Counted from the stretch's first letter, positions 1-9,298 are shown. The stretch is DNA of 64,000 nt from Strongylocentrotus purpuratus (GCF_000002235.5 NW_022145551.1:2731457-2795456); one strand, 5' to 3'. Made by a program: numbers and translations. The notes: generated by a model from the sequence alone, not told the origin.

Positions 1-278
1 TAGAAAACTTCCCCAATCGGTGCCTCTTGGTCCCCCATGATCCTCTTTTTCATATGTTAGTTGAGAGCTGAGTTAATGAGATAGCCACCTGTCAGTGACC
101 TCGCTGTGTGGTCTAATCCCTTCTGGCCCAGTAGTATTGACGGTCTTTAAGCATGTCTAGAGAGTTTTCTTTCCACATAAACTCATCATTTCCTTTAAAG
201 TGCTGTTTAACATTTTGAGGATAAACGAGAAAAAAAACAGTGTGAAATGTTTATTATTTATTCACATCTGCCACCATG
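1..278. other. Left flank, start of an upstream-module copy
   Basis: No gene is visible. From about 150 the sequence matches the stretches at about 10,145, 16,655, 22,280 and 28,797 (a run beginning near CGAGAGTTTTC), so this is the start of one copy of the module repeated ahead of the cluster genes. The first ~140 bases match nothing else in the window. Confidence 0.5.
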
Positions 279-490
279 CAGGGGCGGATCTAGCTTTTTG
301 CTAAGGGGGGGGGGGTTTGACCAAAATAATGACGATGCAGAGCATCGTCCACGAGCCGCGTAGCGGCGAGCCGATTTTTTTGGGGGGTGTTTATTTGAAC
401 CCCGTAAGTGATGTTTTCCTGGCATCTATTAACACAATGGAGACCATAAAAAGCAGTGCATGATAACGTCTTTTTAAATCAAGTAACAGC

Positions 491-604
491 TTAATACACA
501 GTTATATCCAGCCTTTTTATCATGTGTTTGGTTAAGTTACCAGATGAGTTGAATATCTTCTCACAATATTTGCACTTGAAAGGGTTTCTCTCCAGCGTGC
601 GTTC
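491..604 (-). pseudogene. C2H2 zinc-finger fragment captured in a transposon
   Basis: The minus strand encodes one C2H2 finger with its linker: NPFKCKYCEKIF, then NSSGNLTKHMIKR. The two cysteines, the F and L of the hydrophobic core and the first histidine are in place. The second histidine position (H-x3-H) reads R or K instead. The frame stops soon after, and upstream it runs into low-complexity lysine codons. This is a fragment of a multi-finger transcription-factor gene inside the hAT-like element, not a working gene. The source gene is not in the window. Confidence 0.6.
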
Positions 605-715
605 TTTTTTCTTTTTTTTTTTTTTTTCTTTCTTTTTTTCTTTTTTTTTTTTTTTTTTTTTGGGCCGCCCAAGGGGGGGGGGGGGGGGTTTGAACCCCCT
701 AAACCCCCCCCCCCG
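601..715. repeat. T-rich, G-run and C-run low-complexity tract
   Basis: About 60 bases of nearly pure T with a few C are followed by a G run and two C runs. The run lengths are likely unreliable. Confidence 0.8.
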
Positions 716-805
716 TAGATCCGCGCCTGCCATGGATACATGTTTCAGAAATAAACGTAATATTTTTTATTCAGAATGCGTTATATGTAATGGTCTTGGA
801 ATTCA

Positions 806-997
806 ATGAAGTATATACAAGGTGTATTATTAACATGTCATATTTCCATTTTTTTTCTAAAATTAAATCTCATTTATTTACATGTGTTGATATTTGTGCT
901 ACCGGTATATCCGATATTCCTACTCCATTTAGCACAGTGCAGCTTCAGTTCTAATAATTTTTACATAATCTTGAACAATATGTCGTTTGTTTCTTGA
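806..997 (+). CDS. Hypothetical small hydrophobic ORF, module copy a
   Basis: This 63-codon frame includes the stretch VLIFVLPVYPIFLLHLAQ, which looks like a signal peptide or membrane segment, then a short polar tail ending LNNMSFVS. The same frame is open in module copies near 10,825, 16,917, 22,957 and 28,928. The listed first codon is an ATG, but no other start evidence exists. It may be chance conservation of duplicated non-coding DNA. No family is recognised. Confidence 0.2.
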   Translation: MKYIQGVLLTCHISIFFLKLNLIYLHVLIFVLPVYPIFLLHLAQCSFSSNNFYIILNNMSFVS

Positions 998-1339
998 AAT
1001 TGAAATTGAAATTCAGCTATTGGATGAAAAATGTATATCTTTGCATTGATAACGAGCCATTTTGAATGGAATTTATATGACAAAATAAATAAATATAGAC
1101 AACATTCAAACAATTTGATGCATTCTTAGTTCACTTTATGTTTAACATAAACAATGAAAGCAGTAATTATCGTGTTATCTATACAAATTGGCATAGTTAT
1201 CTTATTTACAAGTTTACAAAAACAAAAAAGAAATTCCCCAGGCTCAGATAAATCAAATCCAACAATTTATCTTCACCGGTGGCACACATTATTAAAGAAA
1301 TCAATAATTAATTACTTGTACAATAGTAATTTTCTCACA

Positions 1340-1510
1340 TGTTGAGTAAACTCTTTGCAGGAAAGGTGGAAAATCCGTCATATGTACAGAAGCTTCTACC
1401 AACAGAGTTTTTGGCTAAGATCCAGAGTTTGGTTAGTAATTTGAGGGGACGGGCTTTATTATAAAAGAAATATAAACGTTTGATATACTTTGGTACCGGC
1501 GAACGTTGCT
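1340..1510 (+). promoter_or_regulatory. Promoter-like module, copy a (no gene follows)
   Basis: AGAAGCTTCT at 1388-1397 is a perfect GAAnnTTC pair as in heat-shock elements, and TATAAAAG lies at 1460-1467. The arrangement matches that ahead of gene 1 (4830 and 4904). Here it is followed by transposons rather than a gene of the family, so it looks like an orphan promoter copy. Confidence 0.4.
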
Positions 1511-1513
1511 TTA

Positions 1514-2395
1514 CAGTGGAACCCCATTATTTCGAGCACATTAAAATCATTGAAATAACCTTGATATATCGGTTTAAAAAGATTATCAGGGAAAAAAAAA
1601 AACAATGATACATACAAAATTGAGAGCGGCAACAATATTACTTTATAGTAACAGGTTCCTCGTTTTAACCACGAATCTAGATCCAAGTTTTGACAGAGCC
1701 TGCTTTACCGAGGTTCAATTGTAGTAGACCGCCCTATACCCCTTTTATACCCGTTTTAACCACGGATCTAGATCAATATTTTTACAGAGCTCGCTTTAAC
1801 CCTTACTGTACTGGGGGGGGGGGGGGGCCTGGGAGGCCCCCCTCGACATTTTCGGAGATTGCGCCGCAACCGCTTGGAATTTTTGAATTGTTGTTTCATG
1901 ACTTTTTTCCCTCAAGTCTTACGCACATTTTGATACAATTTTCGTCGAAATCGGATATACCTGTAAGGCGTTACATAACAATTAGTATGCGCATGTCATC
2001 AAAAAAAAATTAAAAAAATAAAAATCGCATCAAAAGTTGCATAAATTATCATTATTAATTACATTAAAATAACTTGTTTGTGTTAGAAAAGAAGTTTCAT
2101 ATGAATAATGAGTTTTAACATTCAAAAAGTGGAGTTTGACATGTTTTCTGTAAAATGCATGAATTAGCGCATTTTGCATAATTAATTAGGCTAACGACAA
2201 AAATTTGCATATTCGGAAAAAAACTAATTATACCATCTTGTTCCTTACGTAAATATCTACCAACATGCAAATTTTCGTGTTCATCGGACAATCGACGGCC
2301 GAAATCATAGGGGGGGGGCCTCCCAGGCCCCCCCCCCCCCAGTCAGTGGGTGCTCAAAATAGCCCAGTACAGTAAGGGTTAACGAAGTTCCACTG
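1514..2395. mobile_element. pogo/Tigger-like MITE, interrupted
   Basis: TA at 1512-1513 and 2396-2397 flank ends CAGTGGAAC (left) and its reverse complement GTTCCACTG (right; perfect over 9-10 bp). An internal GAGGTTCAATTGTAG near 1710 looks like another degraded end, so two related copies may be fused. A piggyBac-like MITE sits inside. No transposase frame is visible. Confidence 0.6.
1800..2378. mobile_element. piggyBac-like MITE with TTAA duplications
   Basis: TTAA at 1796-1799 and 2379-2382 flanks perfect 16-bp inverted repeats, CCCTTACTGTACTGGG at the left end. Next to these are long G and C runs that could themselves pair. TTAA target use with a CCC start is the piggyBac signature. There is no coding capacity. 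The element is nested in the pogo-like MITE and is therefore younger. Confidence 0.85.
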
Positions 2396-2458
2396 TAGTA
2401 GACTGCCCTCTACGCCTACCCCCCCCCCCCCCCCGTGATGGAAAGAACACACTCATAC

Positions 2459-3090
2459 ACAATGTGAAACGACGCGACCACAACACTTAAAGGTAAAGAC
2501 CAGTATTGGTAACGCCCCAATTTCAAAAAATGAAATGGAAGCTCTCATTACCAATCATGTGAAAGAATATGTTTTGACTAATACATGATGATAAAAAATT
2601 TGCCGGGAAACCGCCTACTAATTCATATATTTGGTAAATTTATCTCTCTCATGGTCGTGTGAGAGAGATAGGGTAGTCCCATATACATCTTTCTGTGTAT
2701 AGTGCTTGTAACTTTACGAAGAATGGGCCAAATTTCTTATCATTTTGATGATTCCAGAACCTTGCAGATGCTAGATGCTAGATGATCAACCTTTTCTGAT
2801 CGATTCCACAACGTTTCTTTCACAATGCAATCGCATGACCATTACTGGTCTTTACCTTTAATCAGACTCATTCACACTCTTTCACAGTGTGAATCACACT
2901 GTGTTTCACATTGTGAATCACAGTGTGCGCCACAATGTTAAATTGGTGCGTTCACATTGTGGTCGCGTCGTTTCACAGTGTGGTTCACAGTGTGAATCTG
3001 TAGTTATCCACACTGTGAACCACATTGTGAAACAAAGCGACCACAATGTGAAAACGCCCCATTTTAACATTGTGAACATTGTTTTTATGA
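2459..3090. repeat. Cluster of TTCACAnTGTGAA palindromes
   Basis: More than ten variants of TTCACA and TGTGAA lie head to head. The stretch at 2459-2484 is repeated in inverted orientation at about 2958-2983, a 26-bp arm pair with a few mismatches. The cluster is split by the MITE at 2490-2858. It may be a degenerate foldback element. The palindromes also resemble paired T-box half-sites, but no gene is adjacent. Confidence 0.6.
2490..2858. mobile_element. TA-flanked MITE, AAGGTAAAGACC family
   Basis: TA at 2488-2489 and 2859-2860 flanks inverted ends AAGGTAAAGACCAGTA. Further copies lie at 10,213-10,611 and 22,342-22,741, and a reversed fragment at 4,210-4,402. The TA duplication suggests Tc1/mariner mobilisation. 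Confidence 0.8.
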
Positions 3091-3372
3091 TAAACTGAAC
3101 TGAAATGAACGCATGCAAACAGCGCGGGGGGGGGGGGGGTTACAATACTTTAAACACAAGGTCTGTCAATACATTTCTCAGTTTTCTGTTTAACACTTGA
3201 ACTTAAGTAGCTGAGGCCTACGTTTATTTAAAAGGTATCGGGTGCTCATTGTGATACACTATTGATATATGTACAGTGTACTTGAAATTAAATATTTATT
3301 GACACTTATTGTTCATTAAGTTTGATAATAAATGCAATCATTCCTCTTGAATCTATAACATATAATCTTTAC
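3091..3372. other. Intergenic, nothing recognised
   Basis: AT-rich DNA with a G run near 3127-3140. No open frame, repeat end or RNA gene was seen. Confidence 0.5.
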
Positions 3373-3635
3373 CGGTGTGTTGGCTCAGTCAGTAGAGCGT
3401 CCGCCTCACAACCGGGAGGTCGTGGGTTCGAACCCCGGCCGTGTCATACCAAAAGACGTTAAAAGACGGGAGTTGCTGCTACCTTGTTTGGCATTCAACA
3501 ATAAGGGATAGAGCAACGTCGATCTGGCGCTGCTCAGTAGCTGCCGGGCTCACGATCAATTGGACAAAAAGAATTTCCATTTTCGGTTTTACTTAATAAA
3601 ATTTGGAGTGGACTGTAAAAGATTATTATTATTAT
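3373..3635 (+). mobile_element. tRNA-derived SINE
   Basis: The head has a Pol III A box (TGGCTCAGTCAG, 3381-3392) and a B box (GGTTCGAACCC, 3425-3435), with an anticodon-like loop CTCACAA between them, as in valine tRNAs. A ~150-bp non-tRNA body follows and ends in an ATT-repeat tail. Head, body and simple tail in this order define a SINE. The body may belong to a widespread metazoan SINE core, but I cannot confirm this from memory. Confidence 0.8.
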
Positions 3636-3680
3636 GTTTAGACTTTAACATGGATGGATGTTTGGTTTGGCAGTACTGTA

Positions 3681-3940
3681 GGGAACCTCATTATAATGAG
3701 CACCTTCGAAACATTGACTTTACCTCATTATAATCAGGTATCTCGTTATAATTATCTAGACTTAAAAACATGAAATGAAAAGAATTGGGGAAAAGCAAAA
3801 TTATCTTATTATATCAGGTACCCCGACAACAAAGCTTGACTTTGCCGCTAGCTTGTCTTTGCCGCTATGAGCTTTTTCTTCTAGTTATTATTCTGCTTCT
3901 TCCTCCTCTCTCCTCCTCCCCCTCTCGATGAAAATTGTCT
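3681..3940. mobile_element. pogo-like fragment and pyrimidine-rich tract
   Basis: GGGAACCTCATTATAATGAG resembles the pogo-like end at 1514 and 4963. It is followed by two more TCATTATAA/TCGTTATAA motifs and a C/T-rich stretch. The same succession occurs at about 11,440-11,930 and 17,713-17,930, so it belongs to the repeated gene cassette. Confidence 0.5.
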
Positions 3941-4082
3941 CCACTAACATTATCCCCCTGAACATTAACCTAGGCGCTTCCTGCCGGCGCGGCCAGATGT
4001 CCTGGCTTGTACGTGCTTGCGTGACATTAGGGACTTTTAGATCTGCGTGGTCTGATACGTGTAACGTCCATTTTTAAAGGAA

Positions 4083-4200
4083 TTTATATGACAAAATAAA
4101 TAAATATAGACAACATTCAAACAATTTGATGCATTCTTAATTCACTTTATTTTTAACAAATACAATGAAAGCAGTAATTATCTTTTTATCTGTACAATTC
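4083..4200. repeat. Upstream-module fragment, copy b
   Basis: It matches 1071-1190 and 11,020-11,130, including the common CAATGAAAGCAGTAATTATC. It is cut short by the reversed MITE fragment that follows. Confidence 0.7.
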
Positions 4201-4209
4201 GTTATTGAA

Positions 4210-4402
4210 GATAAATGTGAGTTCTGGTAAGGCGGTTGCATTGTGAAAGATAAGGTGTGGAATGGATCAGAAAAAGTTGATCAAATAGCATGTAAGTATT
4301 GGTGTGTACTGCAAGGTTCTGCAGTCATCAAAATCATCATAAATTTGGCCCAGTCTTGATAAAGTAACAATCACTGTACACGGAAAGATGTATGTGGGAC
4401 AA
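4210..4402 (-). mobile_element. Reversed fragment of the AAGGTAAAGACC MITE
   Basis: Its reverse complement matches the inner two thirds of the element at 10,213-10,611, including the AGTATTGGTGTGTACTGCAA stretch. Both ends are lost or decayed. Confidence 0.7.
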
Positions 4403-4559
4403 CTTAAATGATGTCGGGGCTAGTACTACCGTGATTTCCTTATCTTTCTATGCTTATTACTCAGCCAGTATACATTTTCTTCCGAAATTGTTTGGCACAT
4501 GACATTTATTTGAAATATTGAACATTCAGTGTAAGTTTCGTTATATTCTGTGAGAATTA

Positions 4560-4962
4560 ATTTTCTTTTTTTTTTACCAGAACTCAAGTTTATCTTTAAC
4601 AAAGTTAATCTTTAAAAAGTTTATAAAAACAAATATATATACTCCAATCTCAGATAGGCCTAAATCAATTCAAACAAATCAGAGGTTAGTGTGGGTTTCA
4701 AAATAGACTTTTTATAAAAAAAATGGGGAAAACCAGTATGATGTACACACAATATGTCAGTGTACAATATGAACTTAAGCAGGTTGGGTAAACTATCTAC
4801 AGGAAGGGCGGGAAATCCGCCATCTGTACAGAAGCTTCTAGCAACAGAGTTTTTGGCTGAGGTCCAGAGTTAGGTTGCCGTACTTTAAGGGGATGGGCTT
4901 TATTATAAAAGAAATATAAACGTTTGATATACAGTAGTTTGGTACCTGCGGACCTTGCTATA
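4560..4962 (+). promoter_or_regulatory. Promoter-like upstream module of gene 1
   Basis: The module contains GGGCGGGAAATCCG (E2F-type GCGGGAAA overlapping a Rel-like GGGAAATCC) at about 4806-4819. AGAAGCTTCT, a GAA/TTC heat-shock-type palindrome, lies at 4830-4839 with a degenerate third unit (GCA). TATAAAAG is at 4904-4911. A start near 4,935 would give a ~350-base 5' leader containing a pogo-like fragment. The sites are seen; the function is inferred. Confidence 0.45.
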
Positions 4963-5040
4963 CAGTGGAACCTCATTATTCCGAGCACATTAGGACCATT
5001 GAAAATAACCTTGTTATATCGGTTATTTCGTTCTGGCACC
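4963..5040. mobile_element. pogo-like end fragment in the gene 1 leader region
   Basis: TA followed by CAGTGGAACCTCATTATTCC matches the left end at 1514 and the copy at 17,713. No right end was found before the gene. Confidence 0.5.
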
Positions 5041-5159
5041 ACGTTATGCAATTCGGTGTCAGCTCGCTAGCTTCTCCCAAATCCTGACTAAAGTCGTGCT
5101 CACACCGATTGAACCTTGTGCACGTTACAGACACAGATCCTCCCGATATCTTAAACATT

Positions 5160-5283
5160 ATTTGACTCTGTACCTGAACAACAGTACTTCGTTTATACCA
5201 GCAATATTAGCAGCACTTAGATCTAGCCGAAAGTAGTATTTATCGCCGTTGATCTCCGAAACTTGCAAGGGAAAGATAAAGAC
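5160..5283 (+). promoter_or_regulatory. Conserved 5' leader of the gene family
   Basis: Blocks such as CTGTACCTGAA, AGATCTAGCCGAA and GATAAAGACATGG also lie before genes 2, 3 and 4 (12,361, 18,713, 24,489). All four starts read GACATGG, with purines at -3 and +4 as in a strong Kozak context. Confidence 0.5.
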
Positions 5284-7353
5284 ATGGAACAAGAAGAGGA
5301 AATTAGGGACCTCGATCACCTGGTAGAAATGTTAGATAGAAGGGGTGTTAATGCGTCTGGTGAAAGATATCATTTCTTGAAGTTTGAGTCTAAGATTGCG
5401 GAAGGAGAGGACATTGGATTACCGATCTATGATTGCCCACCTTCCCAAGACACAAAACATCAGTTTCACTGGCATTTTCCACGAGAGTTTATACCAGTTG
5501 GTTGTGTTGAATATGATCGCTCCGGGGGCGGAACGTGGATGCTGTTCTACCCAGTGTTGGAGATTGATGACAAATGGGAGATGGCAAAGGATTTGTTTGA
5601 TACTAGTGAGCTGAGGGGTGTGAGGGGGATGAAAGTCTCAACAGCTATGTACAATCCAAGAACGACCTATGATGATGATATGGCGGTGATTATCATGTAT
5701 TGTGGACCGTGGACCGATGAACTGCTCGTGAGAAAAATTGGGAGAAATCTGGCTCTAAAAACAAAGTATGAGAGTAAGACTGGTCGTATGTTGTACAAAA
5801 CAGACGTCCAAACCAGTGGGGGAACAAGGGCAACAGGTCAAGCTGTAAACCATGTTTACCAGATGCAGGTGCCGAGGCCTATTGGGAAAACTGCTAGCTC
5901 AGCAATGCCGGAACCTCTGCCATCCGAAGACACAGGAGACTTTTGGCAGTGGCACTTTCCCGCGTGTTCACCGTCTGGTTGTGCTGAGGAATATGACTAC
6001 TCAAAGAGTGGGCGATGGATGCTGTTCTATTCATGGGCAGAGATTGACGAGAAATGGCAGATGATGAAAGACTTGTTGGATTCCAATGAACTGGATGGAG
6101 TTCGAGGATTAAAAGTCTCTACAGCCTCCTCCCCGAAAGGTGACCAAACGGGCTACAGTACTGCAGTTATTATGGTCTACTGTGGGCCATGGGATGACGA
6201 AGATCTTGTGTTGAGAGTAGGAGCGAATCTAGTCCAGAAGACTTCGTATAAAGACGAATATGGCTTTCTTCGCTACAAGACAGATATAGTTGGAAAGCGA
6301 ACGGCAAGTTCGGGACAGTTGATGTGGAGATACAAACAGGTGCTCCCAGTGCCCAGGCCAAGAGTGGGGGCCAACTACAGCCAATCGAGCATGGCAGAAC
6401 TTCCACCATCTAAAGACATGAGAAGCTATTGGCAAAGGCATCCGAAGTCCCAAGATGGAAGGTTTACAAACTATGACTTATCATTGAGGGGGAAATGGAT
6501 GCTGTTTTATCCTTCTTCAGATATCGATGGCATGTGGCAGCTGGTGAAGGATCTGTTCGACGCTAGGGAACTGCAAGGAGTTAGTGATGCAAAGGTCTCT
6601 ACAGCAAAGAGCATTGCTGCACATCCTGAAAACAAAATCGGAGTCATCATGGTGTATTGTGGACCGTGCGATGACATAGAGCTCATGGTGAAAATCGGGG
6701 AAAAAATTGCGTTGAAAACAAAATATAAAAACAGATCTGGTATCATGCGTTACACGGTAGATGCTCCCAGAGATAGGAGAAGAGCAACAGATATGAGTAG
6801 CCCGAGCTACTGGGTACAAGTACCGAAGCCTCAGGTGATGGGGGTAAGCGCCTTGGATACAGCAGAATGCCCGCCTCCCACAAACACAGCAGAATGCCCA
6901 CCTTCCAGAGACACTTCAGAATGCCAGCCTTCAAGATACAATAGAAACTTCTGGCATAGGCATCGCAAAGCTCTAGATGGTATTGAAAATCATCCCTCTA
7001 CTAGGGGGAAATGGATGCTCTTCTACCCAACGTCAGAAATGTATGATCGGTGGAATCTGGTGAAGAGTCTTTTCGATGCTGGCGAACTGCATGGAGTTGC
7101 AGAATTACAGGTTTCTACATCAAAGGGCAATGATGGACATCCTGACAGCGGAGTCATCAACGTGTATTGCGGACCGTACGAAGATGGAGAGCTCATGATG
7201 AGAATAGGAGAGAATATTGCCAAAAAGATGAAGTATAAAAACAGAAATGGTTTCATGTTGTACAAGACAGAGGGACAACATTTTAAGTATGGTAGAGCGA
7301 TGGGCCAGGAATGGGACCATCTTTACGAAATAAGTTTGCCATGGAGGTACTAA
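5284..7353 (+). CDS. Four-repeat BLES03/C11orf68-like protein (gene 1)
   Basis: A 689-residue protein with no visible intron. The in-frame TTG at 5263 is not used because GACATGG at 5284 matches the other family members. After a short charged N-terminus there are four ~150-residue repeats (about 50-199, 208-358, 370-516, 545-689). Each carries a W/H-rich opening, then (G/R)(K/T)WMLFY, D-x-x-W, KVST, (V/M)YCGP-x-(D/E)D, and Y-x-(T/V)(D/E). This order resembles the single domain of C11orf68/BLES03 (UPF0696), which has an eIF4E-like fold and unknown function. The family link is by pattern only. The linker before repeat 4 has three copies of a nine-residue unit like DTAECPPSR. No signal peptide or membrane segment is seen, so it is probably intracellular. 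It pairs with gene 2 in a duplicated block. An ATTAAA polyadenylation-type signal lies at 7493-7498. Confidence 0.85.
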   Translation: MEQEEEIRDLDHLVEMLDRRGVNASGERYHFLKFESKIAEGEDIGLPIYDCPPSQDTKHQFHWHFPREFIPVGCVEYDRSGGGTWMLFYPVLEIDDKWEMAKDLFDTSELRGVRGMKVSTAMYNPRTTYDDDMAVIIMYCGPWTDELLVRKIGRNLALKTKYESKTGRMLYKTDVQTSGGTRATGQAVNHVYQMQVPRPIGKTASSAMPEPLPSEDTGDFWQWHFPACSPSGCAEEYDYSKSGRWMLFYSWAEIDEKWQMMKDLLDSNELDGVRGLKVSTASSPKGDQTGYSTAVIMVYCGPWDDEDLVLRVGANLVQKTSYKDEYGFLRYKTDIVGKRTASSGQLMWRYKQVLPVPRPRVGANYSQSSMAELPPSKDMRSYWQRHPKSQDGRFTNYDLSLRGKWMLFYPSSDIDGMWQLVKDLFDARELQGVSDAKVSTAKSIAAHPENKIGVIMVYCGPCDDIELMVKIGEKIALKTKYKNRSGIMRYTVDAPRDRRRATDMSSPSYWVQVPKPQVMGVSALDTAECPPPTNTAECPPSRDTSECQPSRYNRNFWHRHRKALDGIENHPSTRGKWMLFYPTSEMYDRWNLVKSLFDAGELHGVAELQVSTSKGNDGHPDSGVINVYCGPYEDGELMMRIGENIAKKMKYKNRNGFMLYKTEGQHFKYGRAMGQEWDHLYEISLPWRY

Positions 7354-7930
7354 TGACATGAGATAAATGAAGATACATGTAGTACATAATTATGCCGAAC
7401 AAAATTCTGTTCAAACTTTCAAGGGTCTCTTCAGCTTGTGTGCTGTTCTTCAGAATTATAATCATTAATGCCAGTAGCGAACATAGGTGAGCATTAAAGA
7501 CAAAGTGTGATTAAAAATTGATACCTATCGATATCTAAACAAAAAGCACCAAATTTTCATCACGTTGCCTTCCTATTACATCGATCTGGATAAAGCACAT
7601 TTGGTCTTGACTCCGGACTTGTTATTGCTTTTATTCCGGTACTCCATCTTCATTTCATTAATGAAACATCACACTAACTGGTTTATATCAGGTGTAGGGC
7701 ACATCTTAGTTTACATTTCCATACGCTTAAGCAAAGTTAGCCTATACTGAGTCGCAAAATGCTGCAGGAATTGTTAAGAAAGATGTAACAAAGGCAAATT
7801 TGATTATGTACTGGATTGGAGGTATAACTATCAAAGATGTCGGTGTTAATACTTTCCTGTTGCTTTGTAAACTCCAATTAATCCATAAAACTTAGTATTT
7901 GCAATACTCCTCTCCCCCTTCTAAATAATA
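7354..7930. other. 3' flank of gene 1
   Basis: It matches the gene 3 flank at 19,882-20,450 at roughly nine bases in ten by eye. ATTAAA at 7493-7498 may serve as a poly(A) signal. No gene is seen. Confidence 0.6.
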
Positions 7931-7949
7931 AGATGAAATAAATAATAAA

Positions 7950-8205
7950 ATTAAATGAAAGTTGTGTTTCCAATTTTACAGGAAAACAATATTTTAGACC
8001 AGATGATGGTACTAGGGATTGGGAGAGGGATGGAGAAATGGATTTGCAAAGCCAAGTGCATTTTAAAGCATCAAAGTTTGATAGGGATACGGGAGGGGTG
8101 GATGTTGTTGTTATTGCTGAGGAGAGTAGGAATGTTAATCACTCTATTTCTATATCTTTTGTCAAATGTGAAACAAATAAACTTAAAACTCGAGCTTTAA
8201 ATTAT
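7950..8205 (+). mobile_element. Non-LTR retroposon 3' end (decayed tail)
   Basis: It ends in TGTGAAACAAATAAACTTAAA, a decayed form of the AATAAACTTGAAACTTGAAA tails at 15,470 and 20,680. The upstream part holds no reverse transcriptase, so this is a 5'-truncated copy or a SINE. Confidence 0.5.
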
Positions 8206-8384
8206 AGCAGGTCAAATACCCCCCCCCCCATAACTAGGCATCTAGACGTCAATTTGATTATCGTTAACCAGACTTTTGCATCTGAAGAGTATTTACAGAA
8301 TCTTATCTTCTCGAATTGATTTTCATTCTCAGTGTTACTCTCTTGCTTAATTGGTTCATTACCGATCACAGTTTTTGTTATTGA

Positions 8385-8640
8385 GATTCAAGTTCAAGTT
8401 TTCAAGTTTTTATTGTTCCACATTTTACAGAAAATATAGACATACATAATAATATAAATGAGCACATCTCAATGATTCTCAATTCATATAATAGATTAAG
8501 TAGAATGTGAGGAACCTATTAGAAAGCAATGCTTGTATAATATAGATTCCTGAAAACAAATAAGTAATGTAGATGAAAAACAGTAGCAGTAGAGAAAGAT
8601 GTAATTTAGGGGAGAGAATTTAAAATACAATGAAATAAGG
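8385..8640 (-). mobile_element. Non-LTR retroposon 3' end, minus strand
   Basis: On the minus strand it ends in TGTGGAACAATAAA followed by AACTTGAAAACTTGAACTTG, the same tail type as at 15,470. The body matches the element at 15,290-15,512 read in the opposite direction. Confidence 0.6.
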
Positions 8641-8697
8641 ACTTTTGTATACAAAATAATGCATTAGCACCAATACCCAGAGTCACCCGGTTAAAAT

Positions 8698-8742
8698 GCG
8701 TAGTCAAAATGCGTAGTCAAAATGCGTAGTCACCCGAGCAAT
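8698..8742 (+). repeat. Three tandem copies of a short AAAATGCGTAGTC repeat
   Basis: Direct repeats of about 15 bases with almost no change. The same array is at 21,204-21,246 in the duplicate. Confidence 0.9.
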
Positions 8743-8918
8743 TTAGATTGCTTTGATTGTGGCAGCCCACATTCTGAAAATTTGAAATTTTGTGGTGATT
8801 TTTGTACATGAAGAATAGTGAAATTAGGACCACATAAAGTTGCCAACTTGTATTTCGTGTAGCATTTCAATGATCATTGAACTGTAAAACATAATTTCAC
8901 TTCATGTGGCTGATTTTC

Positions 8919-9298
8919 AAGGGATCGTTTAACAATGTTAAAACTGAGATACACGGCCCTACGTGTTATCAGTGTCTGTGACATGGTGTAATATTGAAGC
9001 CCTAAAAAAATTGCGCTTCAAAATGATCAAGAAGTGCCTCAAAAAAGTAAAAATCTTTGAGTGACCGGTTTTACCATACTCGTTTTCCCCAATAGACCTT
9101 AGTGTTATGAAAACCGTCAGGCGAACGGTTTTTCAAAATTTGTAATTCCAATCATAAATATCTTGATAATCAGACAGGCGATCGGCTTGTAAAAGTCATG
9201 GGGTTCCTCACTGACCTAAAGGTTTATAATTATCATTGCATCATGAGCTAAATCCAGAATTTTGTTTCAGAATCTGAGACAAAGTTACCGGATCCCTT
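8919..9298. mobile_element. 380-bp MITE present in only one duplicate
   Basis: The ends are inverted: AAGGGATC left, GATCCCTT right. The matching place in the other copy (about 21,425) runs straight through, as GCTGATTTTAAAGGAAAAA, without the insert. The 380-base length equals the shift in offset between the duplicates (12,509 against 12,129). The flanking bases TC and TG could be a mutated TA duplication. Confidence 0.65.

Larger units (their letters stand above)
279..729. mobile_element. hAT-like non-autonomous DNA transposon
   Basis: The ends form terminal inverted repeats: CAGGGGCGGATCTA at the left, and CAGGCGCGGATCTA when the right end is read on the other strand (one mismatch). CCATG flanks both sides, but a full 8-bp duplication is not clear. 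Uninterrupted module copies (near 28,917) show the empty site as CCACCATGGATAC. The inside has long G, C and T runs and a zinc-finger fragment, with no transposase. The hAT assignment rests on the TIR style only. Confidence 0.6.

Noticed and set aside
491-733. Long lysine-rich minus-strand protein
   Set aside because: The lysines come from a T homopolymer tract; only the zinc-finger end is meaningful.
5263-5283. Seven extra codons from an in-frame TTG start of gene 1 (and the same at 18,808 for gene 3)
   Set aside because: A nuclear eukaryotic gene would start at the ATG in GACATGG, which all four genes share.
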